In this document: one piece after another, positions 30,526-39,829 of the stretch
How the letters are laid out: every line of letters begins with the position of its first letter
Position numbering within the stretch: the first letter of the stretch is position 1
DNA from: Rhizobium sp. 2MFCol3.1
Lineage (GTDB): Bacteria; Pseudomonadota; Alphaproteobacteria; Rhizobiales; Rhizobiaceae
Direction: 5' to 3'
Length of the DNA: 64,000 nt
Assembly: GCF_000377565.1 (NCBI RefSeq)
Contig: NZ_KB898357.1
Coordinates: forward strand, 310,001 to 374,000
Program-made: the position numbers and the translations under genes
The notes under the pieces: model-generated
What the model was told of the DNA's origin: nothing
The model's input: only the letters and a program-made list of their open reading frames with translations
Databases searched by the model: none

Positions 30526-32151
30526 CTACCCCGCCTTCGCATCGATCATCGCCACCAGCGTCGTCAACCTATCGGCCTCATAGGAAGGCTTGTCTTGCCG
30601 TAGGCGCGAGATGCGGGGGAAGCGCATGGCGACGCCTGACTTGTGGCGGTTGGAGCGGTTGATGCCTTCGAAGGCGACTTCCACCACGAAGCCGAAATCC
30701 TTGTCGGCGCGCACGGCGCGCACCGGGCCGAAGCGTTCGGTGGTATTGTTGCGCACGAACTTGTCGAGGATCTCCAGCTCGGCGTCGGTGAAGCCGAAAT
30801 AGGCCTTGCCGACGGGCACCAGCTGCTCGCCGTCGGGCGTTTCGGCCCAAACGCCGAAGGTGAAATCGGAATAGTAGCTCGAGCGCTTGCCGTGGCCGCG
30901 CTGCGCGTACATCAGCACGGCATCGACATTATAGGGGTTGCGCTTCCACTTGAACCACGGCCCCTTCAGCCGTCCGGCCTGGTAGACGCTGTCGCGGCGC
31001 TTGATCATCACGCCTTCGATGACGGGATCGGGCGGGGTCGAGCGCAGGTCGTCAAGTTCTTCCCATGAGGAAAACGGAACCAGCGCGGAGAGGTCGAAGC
31101 GCTCGTGCGGCGCTTGCTCGACGATTTCGCTCAAGCGGGCGCGGCGTTCGAGATAGGTCTTGGCGCGCACATCCTCCTCGCCGTCGAACAACAGGTCGTA
31201 AGCCCTTATGAAGGCGGGGTAATCGTCCTGCATCTTCTGCGTCACGGTCTTGCGGTTGAGGCGCTGCTGCAAGTCGGAGAAGGTGCGGGTCGGGCTGTTT
31301 GAGCGGGCGGTGCCGCCGACCAGCAACTCGCCGTCGATGACGCCGTCGAAGCTGATCGAATCGACGATATCGGGAAAGGCGGCGGAGATGTCGTCGCCGG
31401 AGCGGGAGTAGATCTTGCGGGTATCGCCAGCGCGCGACAGCTGCACGCGGATGCCGTCCCATTTCCACTCGGCGGCGTAGTCGGCCGGGTCGAGCTGCGT
31501 GAGATCGCCCTCCTCCACCGGGTTTGCCAGCATCACCGAATGGAAGATCGCCGGCGTCGCCAGCACCGGCTTACCGCCCTTGCCCTCCAGCCAAGCAAAC
31601 AGGCTCTCATAGGGCGGCTGCAGGCCGTGCCACAATGTCTCGATCTCGGTCACATCGGGTTCACCGAGATCGGCCAGCGCCTGCTTGGCGAGCCTTGCCG
31701 ATACACCGATGCGCAGCGCGCCGGTCGCGAGCTTGATGAAGGCGAAGCGGCCGGAGGCGTCGAGGCGGTCGAGCAGGTCGCGGACATAGCCGCGCACCTC
31801 GGTGCGGCCGAGCGTGTTCATCTCAGCCACCACCTCTCCGAGCCTCGGCTGCGCCAGCGCCGAGCGCTCTATGTCGCGCTCATTGTCCCAGACGAGCGAG
31901 ATGGTTTCCGCCAGATCGCCGACGTAGTCGTAGGAGTAGCGGAAGAGGACGTCGTCGATGCGCTCCAGCGCCAGTTCGCGCAGCATGGCGGGCTTGACGT
32001 TGCGCACATCGAGCGTGCCGGCGATGGCCGCGAGGCCGTAGCCGCGATCGGGGTCGGGCGTGTCGCGGAAGTAGTCGGTCAGCAGCTTGAGCTTGTCGTT
32101 GCGGGATGGCGTAAGTACCAGGCGGTCGAGGAGGTCGGCGAAGGCTTTCAT
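30526..32151 (-). CDS. ATP-dependent DNA ligase
   Basis: A 541-residue ligase from the ATG at 32151 (GGAGG 6 bases upstream). An N-terminal helical DNA-binding domain (about 1-180) precedes the adenylation domain with the A-E-W-K-W-D-G-I-R motif (Lys230 is the adenylated residue), the D-G-E-L and E-G-V-M-I-K-R motifs and the C-terminal OB fold (W-F-K-W-K-R, F-G-F-T-D-A-E-L). This is the stand-alone bacterial ligase found with a metallo-beta-lactamase exonuclease, as here. The usual third and fourth partners, a DEXH helicase and a phosphoesterase, are not in the window. Such sets are inferred to act in DNA repair. Confidence 0.92.
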   Translation of the reverse strand: MKAFADLLDRLVLTPSRNDKLKLLTDYFRDTPDPDRGYGLAAIAGTLDVRNVKPAMLRELALERIDDVLFRYSYDYVGDLAETISLVWDNERDIERSALAQPRLGEVVAEMNTLGRTEVRGYVRDLLDRLDASGRFAFIKLATGALRIGVSARLAKQALADLGEPDVTEIETLWHGLQPPYESLFAWLEGKGGKPVLATPAIFHSVMLANPVEEGDLTQLDPADYAAEWKWDGIRVQLSRAGDTRKIYSRSGDDISAAFPDIVDSISFDGVIDGELLVGGTARSNSPTRTFSDLQQRLNRKTVTQKMQDDYPAFIRAYDLLFDGEEDVRAKTYLERRARLSEIVEQAPHERFDLSALVPFSSWEELDDLRSTPPDPVIEGVMIKRRDSVYQAGRLKGPWFKWKRNPYNVDAVLMYAQRGHGKRSSYYSDFTFGVWAETPDGEQLVPVGKAYFGFTDAELEILDKFVRNNTTERFGPVRAVRADKDFGFVVEVAFEGINRSNRHKSGVAMRFPRISRLRQDKPSYEADRLTTLVAMIDAKAG

Positions 32152-32195
32152 GGGTGGCCTCCGTCGCTTCCGTAGGAGGCGTTGGTGGGTGGGAT

Positions 32196-32345
32196 ACCCC
32201 CCTCTGTCCTGCCGGACATCTCCCCCACAAGGGGGGAGATTGGCTGGGTGCAACCGTTCGCTCCACGCTCATTGTTTGGCTCTGGGCAAGCCACTTGCCG
32301 ATCTCCCCCCTTGTGGGGGAGATGCCCGGCAGGGCAGAGGGGGGT
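32196..32345. repeat. RIME-type palindromic element between ligase and exonuclease
   Basis: A 150-base inverted-repeat element. Its outer arms (about 32196-32240 and 32301-32345) carry CCCCCCTCT, GCCGG, ATCTCCCCC and ACAAGG with their complements, enclosing a variable centre. Internal hairpins of the CTCCCCC-ACAAG-GGGGGAG kind are visible. The layout matches rhizobial intergenic mosaic elements. Transcripts would fold into a long stem. Confidence 0.8.
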
Positions 32346-32386
32346 AATGCTGGCGCCAAGGCCAACTATGCTCGTCAAGACACCCA

Positions 32387-33403
32387 TCACTCCGCCTCAT
32401 CCTCATACCCCACCAGATGCAGCGGCTTGGCCTTGATGCCCTGCAATTCGCACCAGCGCACCAGCGCCTCCTCGCGCCCATGCGTCACCCAGACCTCGGC
32501 TGGGTGAAGCTCGGAGATCGTGTCGGTGAGTTCGGGCCAGTCGCAATGGTCGGAGATCACAAGCGGCAGTTCCACACCGCCTTGCTTGGCACGCTGGCGC
32601 ACCATCATCCAGCCGGACGCGAAGGCAGGCAGCGGGTCGTTGAAGCGGCGGGCCCAGCGGTCGGCGAAGGCGGATGACGGGCCGACGACGACGGCGCCCT
32701 TGAACGCCGACTTGTCGCGTCCCTCGACGGTTGCCGGGCGCAGCTCGCCGAGGTCGATGCCTTGGCTGACGTAGTAGTCGCAGAGCCGCTCCATGGCGCC
32801 GTGGATGTAGATGGGTTGGTCGTAGCCGGTGTCGCGCAGAAGGCGGATGACGCGCTGCGCCTTGCCGAGCGCGTAGGCGCCGATCATGTGGGTGCGCTCG
32901 GGAAATTGGCGCAGCGACGCATAGAGCTTGGCCATTTCGCCCGCGGGGTCCGGGTGGTGGAAGACAGGCAGGCCGAAGGTCGCCTCGGTGATGAAGACGT
33001 CGCAGGCAACAGGCTCATAGGGCGCGCAGGTCGGGTCCGGACGGCGCTTGTAATCTCCCGAGACGACGATGCGGGTCGCGTCCTTCTCGATGGCGATCTG
33101 GGCGGAGCCGAGCACATGTCCGGCGGGGTGGAAGCTCACCTTGACGCCGTTGACGACGATTTCTTCGCCGAAGGCGGCGGGCTGCTCCGAGCCGCAGAAA
33201 TCCTCGCCGTAGCGGATGCGCATGATGTCGAGCGTCTGGCGGGTGGCGAGCACATGGCCGTGGCCGGAGCGGGCGTGGTCGGAATGGCCGTGGGTGATCA
33301 GCGCGCGCTCCACGGGCCTGACCGGATCGACATAAAATCGGCCTACCGGGCAGTAGAGGCCCTCGGGCGCGGGATAAAGCAGCGCGTCAAATCTCATCGC
33401 CAT
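32387..33403 (-). CDS. Ligase-associated DNA exonuclease (metallo-beta-lactamase fold)
   Basis: A 338-residue nuclease. The metal-binding motif T-H-G-H-S-D-H-A-R lies near residue 40, followed by H-P-A-G-H-V-L-G-S-A-Q, V-V-S-G-D-Y-K-R-R and a C-terminal I-S-D-H-C-D-W. These are the metallo-beta-lactamase/beta-CASP-like motifs of nucleases related to SNM1 and CPSF73. Two ATG codons (33403 and 33397) are possible. It lies upstream of the ligase on the same strand and is separated from it by the RIME element. Confidence 0.9.
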   Translation of the reverse strand: MAMRFDALLYPAPEGLYCPVGRFYVDPVRPVERALITHGHSDHARSGHGHVLATRQTLDIMRIRYGEDFCGSEQPAAFGEEIVVNGVKVSFHPAGHVLGSAQIAIEKDATRIVVSGDYKRRPDPTCAPYEPVACDVFITEATFGLPVFHHPDPAGEMAKLYASLRQFPERTHMIGAYALGKAQRVIRLLRDTGYDQPIYIHGAMERLCDYYVSQGIDLGELRPATVEGRDKSAFKGAVVVGPSSAFADRWARRFNDPLPAFASGWMMVRQRAKQGGVELPLVISDHCDWPELTDTISELHPAEVWVTHGREEALVRWCELQGIKAKPLHLVGYEDEAE

Positions 33404-33486
33404 AGAGATAGCGGCAAATGGCGGAAGAACCAGAGGGGCTGGCGGGATCGGGGCCCTTTGGCGTCGCCCTGCCCCGCCCCTTTGTC

Positions 33487-35775
33487 CTAGCGGCTCAGAA
33501 AAGCGGGAATTTCCTCAGCCGGCAGCGGCCTGGAGAAGCGGTAGCCCTGGGCTTCCTCGCACTTGGCGAAGCGCAGGAACTCGCGCTGCTCGTCGGTCTC
33601 CACGCCCTCGGCGACGACCGTCAGCTTCAGCGTCTGCGCCAGCGAGATGACGGCCAGGCCGATGGCGACGGCGGTCTTGTCGGATGGCAGCGCCTCGATC
33701 AGCGAGCGATCCATCTTCAGGCGGTCGAAGGGGAAGGTCTTCAGCGAGGCGAGGCTGGAATAGCCGCTGCCGAAATCGTCGATCGAGAAGCGGATGCCGA
33801 GAGGGCGCAGCGCGTTCATGGTGGCGCGGGCACGGTCGGCGTCCTGCATCAGCACGCTTTCGGTGAGCTCGAGCTCCAGCCAGCGCGGTGCGAGGTCGAA
33901 ACGCTCGATGGCTTCCGTCACATGACGCGCGAAATCCTTGTCGGTGAACTGCCGTGCCGAGACATTGACGGCGATGCGCAGCGGCGGCAGGCCCATGTCC
34001 TGCCATTCGCGCGCCTGGCGGCAGGCTTCGTTCAGCACCCAAAGTCCGAGCGGAATGATCAGCCCGCACTCTTCGGCCATCGGAATGAACTCGATCGGCG
34101 GCACCATTCCCCGCGTCGGGTGCTTCCAGCGCACCAAGGCTTCGAGCCCGGTCACCTCAAGTGTCGAGACATCGATCTGCGGCTGATAGTGAAGGATGAG
34201 CTGATTGGAGATGATCGCCTGTCTGAGTTCCTCCTGCTCGCTGATCGGCAGGTTGAGATCGGCATCGCGCGCACTTTGATAGTGCTGCAGTGTGTCGCGG
34301 CCGAGCTGCTTGGAGCGGTACATGGCGCCATCGGCGTTTGCCAGAAGCTCTTCGGCGGTGGCGCCGTCGCTTGGGAAAGAAGCGACGCCGATGCTACAGG
34401 TCACATGCAGCTGCTTGTCCTGATAGTTTATCGGCTTGCGCACCGCCTTGTGCAGTTCGCGCAGGCGGCGGGTGATGCCGGTATCGTGGTTCGACTGGTG
34501 CACGAGGACCACCACGAATTCGTCACCGCCGAGGCGCACGACCATGTCGGAGGCGCGCACGCCGTTCGCCATGCGGGCGGCGACTTCCTTCAGGACCTCG
34601 TCGCCAGCCCCGTGGCCGAGACCGTCGTTGATATCCTTGAAATTGTCGAGGTCGATATAGGCGACCGTGACCTTGCGGCCGCTGCGGCGTGCCTGATGCA
34701 GGGTCTTGGCCATCCGCTCCTTGAAGAAGGCGCGGTTGGGCAGGCCGGTCAGATCGTCGTGGTGGGCCATGAACTGGATGCGCTCGTCGCCACGGCGGCG
34801 TTCGATGGCAATGCCGGCGATGTGCGTCGCCATGGCGACGAATTCCATCTCGCGCGGTGTCGGGCGGCGAACCTCGCTGGAATAGAGCGCGAAGGTGCCG
34901 AGCACATTGTTCTGCGCCGTCATGACAGGCATCGACCAGCAGGAGCGGAAGCCGTATTGCTGCACCACGGCCCGATAGTCGGCCCAGAGCGGATCGACCA
35001 TCATGTCCTCGACCATCACGAACTTGCCGCGCCAGGCCGCCGTTCCGCACGAGCCGGCATTCGGGCCGATCGTGATGCCATCGATCATTCGGCTGTAGAT
35101 GCTTGGCAGGCTGGGCGACGAGCCGTGGTAGAGTCGTCGTCCGTCGCGATCCAGAATGAGCACCGATCCGGAAATGCCCTCGATCTCGGCCTCGACCAAG
35201 AGGACCAGCGCCTCAAGGATCATTTCGAGCGGCTCGTTGCGGGCGATCATTTCCACTATTTGCGCCTGGTTACGGCGAAACTCTTCCTGCCGTTGCCGCT
35301 CGGTGATATCGCGCGAAACGCCGATCAAGCCGACGATCTCGCCCTTGTCGTTGCGCAACGGAAGCTTGGAGGTAAGCCGGCAGGTGACGAGTTCGCTTGA
35401 TGCCGAACGGACCATCTCTTCGACATCGAGCCGCCGCTCGCCCGTCGCCATGATCTCCTGTTCGAACTCGAAAAAGCCGCGCGCGGTCTGGAAGTCGAAG
35501 AAATCGAAATCGCGCTTGCCGGTGAGGTCCTCGGGGTCGTCAACTCCGAAGGAGCGCGCGACGGTGGCATTGGCGAACACGAAACGGCTGGCGCGGTCCT
35601 TGACGTAGAAGAAATCGGGAAGCTCGTGGATGATCGCCTTCAGTCCGAGATCCTCGATGCCCGCGGCCATGCCAAGGCGGCTGGAGACAATGAGCGCTTC
35701 GGCGGCAGCGGCAATCCGTTTCGAGTCGATCTCAGTCACATCGGCATCGCGGCGGCCGGCACTCAAGTCATTCAT
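33487..35775 (-). CDS. PAS-GAF-GGDEF-EAL c-di-GMP signalling protein
   Basis: A 762-residue cytosolic protein from the ATG at 35775 (GGAG upstream). Domains in order: PAS (about 45-160), GAF (about 180-325, with S-V-L-I-L-D-R-D-G), GGDEF (about 330-500, intact R-L-G-G-D-E-F at 416-420) and EAL (about 510-760, intact G-L-E-A-L-V-R-W, E-L-T-E-S, D-D-F-G-S-G-Y-S, A-E-G-V-E-T). Both the cyclase and phosphodiesterase signatures look complete, so it may do either or switch under control of the sensor domains. There are no membrane helices. It is a single-gene unit, divergent from the Tat-exported repeat protein. Confidence 0.92.
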   Translation of the reverse strand: MNDLSAGRRDADVTEIDSKRIAAAAEALIVSSRLGMAAGIEDLGLKAIIHELPDFFYVKDRASRFVFANATVARSFGVDDPEDLTGKRDFDFFDFQTARGFFEFEQEIMATGERRLDVEEMVRSASSELVTCRLTSKLPLRNDKGEIVGLIGVSRDITERQRQEEFRRNQAQIVEMIARNEPLEMILEALVLLVEAEIEGISGSVLILDRDGRRLYHGSSPSLPSIYSRMIDGITIGPNAGSCGTAAWRGKFVMVEDMMVDPLWADYRAVVQQYGFRSCWSMPVMTAQNNVLGTFALYSSEVRRPTPREMEFVAMATHIAGIAIERRRGDERIQFMAHHDDLTGLPNRAFFKERMAKTLHQARRSGRKVTVAYIDLDNFKDINDGLGHGAGDEVLKEVAARMANGVRASDMVVRLGGDEFVVVLVHQSNHDTGITRRLRELHKAVRKPINYQDKQLHVTCSIGVASFPSDGATAEELLANADGAMYRSKQLGRDTLQHYQSARDADLNLPISEQEELRQAIISNQLILHYQPQIDVSTLEVTGLEALVRWKHPTRGMVPPIEFIPMAEECGLIIPLGLWVLNEACRQAREWQDMGLPPLRIAVNVSARQFTDKDFARHVTEAIERFDLAPRWLELELTESVLMQDADRARATMNALRPLGIRFSIDDFGSGYSSLASLKTFPFDRLKMDRSLIEALPSDKTAVAIGLAVISLAQTLKLTVVAEGVETDEQREFLRFAKCEEAQGYRFSRPLPAEEIPAFLSR

Positions 35776-36002
35776 TGTCAGTCTCCAGAGTGGCCGCAAC
35801 GGCAACCACGCCATCAAACACGGTCATACACACAGTAAATCCGGAGATGCTTCCGGATTACCCAGCCACATTCAAATAAAAAGGTGAATCATACGCCAAC
35901 ACCACTGCATGAATCGCATGACTAATAAATAATAATCCTATCAACTTCCGGTGTATCAAAATGATACTGTCGTCGCGGCACGGTTCCTGCATGGCGGCCA
36001 CC

Positions 36003-37376
36003 ATGAACAAATCACCTCTCCTATCGTCCCGCCGCAATCTCCTGCGCCTTGCCGCCTGCTCAACGGTCGCCATGCTTGCGCCGCCCGCCTTCGCGGCGAG
36101 CCGGCAGCCGGATCTGCGCGGGTCGATCGACGCGGTGAAATACAAGGCCGCACCCGATCCTGGTGACGGCAAGAGCAGCAGCCTGCAGAAGATGATCGAC
36201 GACGCGTCGGCGGAGAACGTTCCGGTGTTCCTGCCGCCCGGTGTCTACAAGGTGTCGAACCTGACCCTGCCCAACAATACGCGCATCACCGGCGTGCCGG
36301 GCGCATCGCGGATCGTCTATACCGGCGACGGACGCCTGTTTACCGCCGAGAACGTCAAGCGCATCGAGCTCTCCAATATCGTGATCGACGGGCAGAACCG
36401 CTGGCTGGGCGATAATGCGTCCGCTCTGGTGCAATTCACCGGCGTCGACGACGTCGTGATCGACAATTGCGAGATCTCGGGAAGCCGCAAGCATGGACTG
36501 CAGCTGGAACGCTGCGGCGGGCGGATCGAGCGCAGCCGCATATCGGGGGCCGCGCAATCCGGGCTCTACGTGGTGGAATCCTCGGGCCTTTCGGTGACCA
36601 ATAACGAGGTCTTCGATTGCGGCAATGGCGGCATCCTGATCCATCGCTGGAAAAAGGCGGCCGATGACAGCATCGTCAGTGGCAACCGGATCTACAGGAT
36701 CGGCGCGACCGATGGCGGGACCGGGCAGAACGGCAACGGCATCAACCTGTTTCGCGCGGACAATGTCATGGTCGCCAACAACCACATCTCCGACTGCGCC
36801 TTCACCGCGATCCGCGCCAACTCGGCCTCCGACGTGCAGATCACGGGCAACCAGTGCCGGCGATCGGGCGAGACGGCGATCTATGTCGAATTCGAGTTCG
36901 AGGGGGCCGTGGTCGCAAACAACATGATCGACGGGGCCGCCAACGGCATCTCGATCGCCAATTTCGACAAGGGCGGCAGGCTCGCCAGCGTCACCGGCAA
37001 CGTCATGCGCAATCTCAAGCTCGACGGACCCTACAAGCCGGATGTGAGCTTCGGCATCGGCATTGCCGCGGAGGCCGATACGCTGGTTTCGAACAACATC
37101 ATCGAGGGTGCGCCAAGATGGGGCATGCAGCTCGGCTGGGGTCCCTACATGCGCAATCTGGTGGTCACCGGCAATGTGGTGCGCAAGGCGCCGGTCGGCT
37201 GCGCGGTTTCGGTCGTCGATGGGGCCGGAACGGCCGTCATCACCGACAACGTGTTTCAGGACATGGCCGAGGGAGCGGTGGTCGGGTTTGCGTGGGACAA
37301 GAAGATGTCGGGAGAACTGGCGGATGGCGCCGGGGGCTACGCGCATCTGACGGTCGAGCGCAATCGCGTGTCGTGA
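36003..37376 (+). CDS. Tat-exported right-handed beta-helix protein (TIGR03808 type)
   Basis: A 457-residue exported protein. The N-terminus has S-S-R-R-N-L-L-R-L-A-A, a twin-arginine signal, with likely cleavage after A-F-A-A. The rest is made of parallel beta-helix turns (N-N-x-I-S-D, V-x-G-N-x-I/V, repeated N-x-V/I steps) as in pectate-lyase-like folds. It matches the twin-arginine repeat family of rhizobia, which has no known function. ATG 36003 puts the Tat motif near the N-terminus; in-frame ATGs at 35991 and 35961 are possible, and none has a good Shine-Dalgarno sequence. Confidence 0.82.
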   Translation: MNKSPLLSSRRNLLRLAACSTVAMLAPPAFAASRQPDLRGSIDAVKYKAAPDPGDGKSSSLQKMIDDASAENVPVFLPPGVYKVSNLTLPNNTRITGVPGASRIVYTGDGRLFTAENVKRIELSNIVIDGQNRWLGDNASALVQFTGVDDVVIDNCEISGSRKHGLQLERCGGRIERSRISGAAQSGLYVVESSGLSVTNNEVFDCGNGGILIHRWKKAADDSIVSGNRIYRIGATDGGTGQNGNGINLFRADNVMVANNHISDCAFTAIRANSASDVQITGNQCRRSGETAIYVEFEFEGAVVANNMIDGAANGISIANFDKGGRLASVTGNVMRNLKLDGPYKPDVSFGIGIAAEADTLVSNNIIEGAPRWGMQLGWGPYMRNLVVTGNVVRKAPVGCAVSVVDGAGTAVITDNVFQDMAEGAVVGFAWDKKMSGELADGAGGYAHLTVERNRVS

Positions 37377-37531
37377 AGCATGTCGCGAAAAAGTGTGCAG
37401 CGGTTTTGCGCGACATGCGACGAGCTTTAATCCACCATCAAAAGCTTTGATTGACCCATCAGCCTTGGAAGCTTCCGCTTGATCGCCCTAGCCTCTAGGC
37501 TCGCGGCAGTTTTGAAGAGGGGCACATCATC

Positions 37532-38191
37532 ATGCTGACAATCTACGGCGTTTATCGCTCGCGCGCCTCGCGCGTCTACTGGATGGCGGAAGAGCTCGGG
37601 CTGGAGTTCAAATCCGTGCCCGTGTTGCAGGCGCGGCGCCTCGACGACCCGCTGGCACCGGATGCGCCGGTCAATACGCTGTCGCCCGACTTTGCCGCCA
37701 TCAACCCGATGGCGATGATCCCGGCCATCAAGGACGGCGATCTCGTCATGCACGAGTCGCTGGCGATCACGCTCTATCTCGCCCGCAAGCACGGCGGCTC
37801 GCTCGCCGGCCAGAGCGTGGAGGAAGACGGCCTTCTGACCATGTGGACGATGTGGGCGGCGACCGAGGTCGAGATCCACACGATCAAGCTCGTCATGACC
37901 TACGACAACGAGAAGGAAGACACCGACGAGGGCCGAGCGACCATCGCGGTGGCCAGCCGTTCGCTGAAGCGGCCGCTGGCGGTGCTCGAAAAGCATCTCG
38001 CCACCACCGACTATCTCGTCGGCAACCGCTTCACCGCCGCCGATCTCAACCTTGCCGAAGTGCTGCGCTATGCCCAGTCGGAGCAGGCATTGTTCGACGC
38101 GCACCCCAAGGTCGATGCCTGGATCAAGCGCTGCCAGGCCCGCCCGGCCTATATCGCCATGCAGGCGGCACGGTCCAAAGAGGCGGTGTGA
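37532..38191 (+). CDS. Glutathione S-transferase
   Basis: A 219-residue cytosolic transferase. The thioredoxin-like N-terminal domain ([21 protein letters not shown]) has a Ser/Arg-type start of helix 1 and the cis-Pro region (M-A-M-I-P-A-I), followed by H-E-S-L-A-I for glutathione. The C-terminal helical domain includes [16 protein letters not shown] precedes the ATG. Its stop codon directly abuts the stop of the convergent LysR gene. Confidence 0.9.
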   Translation: MLTIYGVYRSRASRVYWMAEELGLEFKSVPVLQARRLDDPLAPDAPVNTLSPDFAAINPMAMIPAIKDGDLVMHESLAITLYLARKHGGSLAGQSVEEDGLLTMWTMWAATEVEIHTIKLVMTYDNEKEDTDEGRATIAVASRSLKRPLAVLEKHLATTDYLVGNRFTAADLNLAEVLRYAQSEQALFDAHPKVDAWIKRCQARPAYIAMQAARSKEAV

Positions 38192-39088
38192 TCAGATAAA
38201 CAGCTTCAAGGTCTCGGCCATCTCGGCGCGGATCCAGGCCTTGAAGTCCCTGACCTTTTTCGGCTCGCGCACCCCGTGCGCGGTCACGAAATAGTGGCCG
38301 AAGCCGGTTCTGGCGCGAATGCCGAATGGCGCGACCAGCTGGCCCTGCTGCAGCGCGTAGCCGGCCAGCGTCTGCCAGGCGAGCATTACCCCCTGCCCGG
38401 CGACGGCGGCATCGAGGCAGAGCGAGGCGTCATTGAAGACGTGGCGGGTTTCGAGCGCCGCACCCTCAAGCCCCGCCGCGCGCATCCAGACGTCCCAGCC
38501 AAACATCGCGCGGCCATCGATGATCGCGGGCAGCGCCAAGAGGTCGGCGGGTTCGCGCAGACGCTCGGCCATAGCGGGCGTGCAGACCGGGAACACCTCC
38601 TGCTCCAGCAACAGTTCCGCCTTCACATCCGGCCAGCGGCCATCGCCGACACGGATGCCGATATCGACATCGCAGAGCGCCGGATCGACCAGCTTCATGG
38701 TCGCGTCCATGCGCAGGTTGATGTCGGGGTGGTGTTCGGCGAAGCGATCGAGGCGATAGACCAGCCAACGTGCGGCGAAGACCGGCGCCACCGAGATCGT
38801 CAGGATGCTGTCGTCGCGGCGTTGCGCGAGCGCCACCGCCCGCGACAGATGCGCGAAGCCTTCACTCAGCGCCGCCAGCAGCGGAGCGCCCGCTTCGGTC
38901 GCCAGCATGCCCTTGGGCGTACGCTCGAAGATCGTTCGATCAAGCTGCGCCTCGGCCTTGATCACCTGCTGGCTGACGGCGCCGATCGACACACCAAGCT
39001 CCTCGGCCGCCGCCTGCAGCGAGCCCAGCCGCCCGACCGCTTCAAGCGCGCGCAGGCCGTTCAGATGTACCGAGTTCAGATTTCTCAT
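38192..39088 (-). CDS. LysR-family regulator (GcvA-like)
   Basis: A 298-residue regulator. The N-terminal helix-turn-helix (L-R-A-L-E-A-V-G-R-L-G-S-L-Q-A-A-A-E-E-L-G) is of the GcvA/AmpR type. The effector domain contains L-T-I-S-V-A-P-V-F-A-A-R-W-L-V-Y-R-L and D-V-D-I-G-I-R-V-G-D-G-R-W-P. The gene is tail-to-tail with the glutathione S-transferase and head-to-head with a small unknown gene. A dyad covers its start codon. Confidence 0.88.
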   Translation of the reverse strand: MRNLNSVHLNGLRALEAVGRLGSLQAAAEELGVSIGAVSQQVIKAEAQLDRTIFERTPKGMLATEAGAPLLAALSEGFAHLSRAVALAQRRDDSILTISVAPVFAARWLVYRLDRFAEHHPDINLRMDATMKLVDPALCDVDIGIRVGDGRWPDVKAELLLEQEVFPVCTPAMAERLREPADLLALPAIIDGRAMFGWDVWMRAAGLEGAALETRHVFNDASLCLDAAVAGQGVMLAWQTLAGYALQQGQLVAPFGIRARTGFGHYFVTAHGVREPKKVRDFKAWIRAEMAETLKLFI

Positions 39089-39103
39089 ATAGATTTTCTA
39101 TAT
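39087..39103. promoter_or_regulatory. Dyad at the start of the GcvA-like LysR gene
   Basis: ATATAG (39087-39092), 5 bases, CTATAT (39098-39103). It overlaps the LysR start codon and has the same 6-5-6 layout as the site beside the other LysR gene, so autoregulation is plausible. Confidence 0.5.
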
Positions 39104-39231
39104 CAGAATTCCGTTATTCTCAATTGAAACCCTCCCCGCTTCGGGAGGATATTGCCCGGCATGACGCGTACATCTTACGCCTGCCAAGCGATCACCCACC
39201 GCAGGCAGAGACCGAGAAAGCGAGGCATCCG

Positions 39232-39423
39232 ATGCAATGGCTAAAGTTTTTCTTGAACGAAGAGACCGCCGAACCGTCTTATGGGGCGGACCCGGCAGGC
39301 GATCCGCTCTCCCATCCCGATCTTGCGCGGATGTCGCTGACGGAGCTGGCGGACTTGCCGCTCGAGCGTTGCGAGCAGTCCAGCCAAAGCCTTAAGCGGC
39401 CAGAGCTGGCGCTCTGCGCATAG
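39232..39423 (+). CDS. Small hypothetical protein
   Basis: A 63-residue protein from the ATG at 39232, 7 bases after GAGG. It starts M-Q-W-L-K-F-F-L-N-E-E and has L-A-R-M-S-L-T-E-L-A-D-L-P-L, which recalls the Leu-rich end of DUF1127 proteins but is not a clear match. It is divergent from the LysR gene and 46 bases ahead of a YjbR-like gene, so it could be the LysR target. I do not recognise a family. Confidence 0.55.
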   Translation: MQWLKFFLNEETAEPSYGADPAGDPLSHPDLARMSLTELADLPLERCEQSSQSLKRPELALCA

Positions 39424-39469
39424 GCTCCGAAATCTGCTAGTCTCTCCCGGACGGGATCGGGAGAAAGGC

Positions 39470-39823
39470 ATGGCTGAGGATATCGATGCGATCTTCAAGC
39501 GGCTGCTGCGGCTGGTGGCCGAGGCGAAGCTGCCCGGGGTCGAGGAAGGCACGTCCTACGGCAACCATGCGCTGAAGGTCGGGGGCAAGTCCTTCGTGGC
39601 CGTGAAGGATAACGAGACGGTGGTGATTTCCATTCCGCTGGACGAGAAGGAGGCGCTGCTTGAGCTGGCGCCCGAGATCTATTTTCAGACACTGCATTAT
39701 GTCGGCTGGCAGTATCTGCCCGTGCGTATCGACGTCATCGGCGATGCGGAACTGACGGATCGGCTGATCCGCGCGTGGCGGTTGCGCGCGCCGAAGAAGC
39801 TTTCGGCAAGTTATCCGCAGTGA
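39470..39823 (+). CDS. MmcQ/YjbR-family protein
   Basis: A 117-residue protein with the fold of the MmcQ/YjbR family: L-P-G-V-E-E-G-T-S-Y-G, F-V-A-V-K-D-N-E-T-V-V-I-S and a C-terminal Y-L-P-V-R-I-D. Members are small, often annotated as DNA-binding by fold, and most are uncharacterised. GGGAGAAAGG lies just before the ATG. It may be co-transcribed with the small gene 46 bases upstream. Confidence 0.82.
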   Translation: MAEDIDAIFKRLLRLVAEAKLPGVEEGTSYGNHALKVGGKSFVAVKDNETVVISIPLDEKEALLELAPEIYFQTLHYVGWQYLPVRIDVIGDAELTDRLIRAWRLRAPKKLSASYPQ

Positions 39824-39829
39824 AGCGGC

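Noticed and set aside
32190..32350. The palindromic element as an insertion sequence end or attachment site
   Set aside because: There is no transposase or integrase nearby and the sequence matches the RIME style of rhizobial intergenic repeats.
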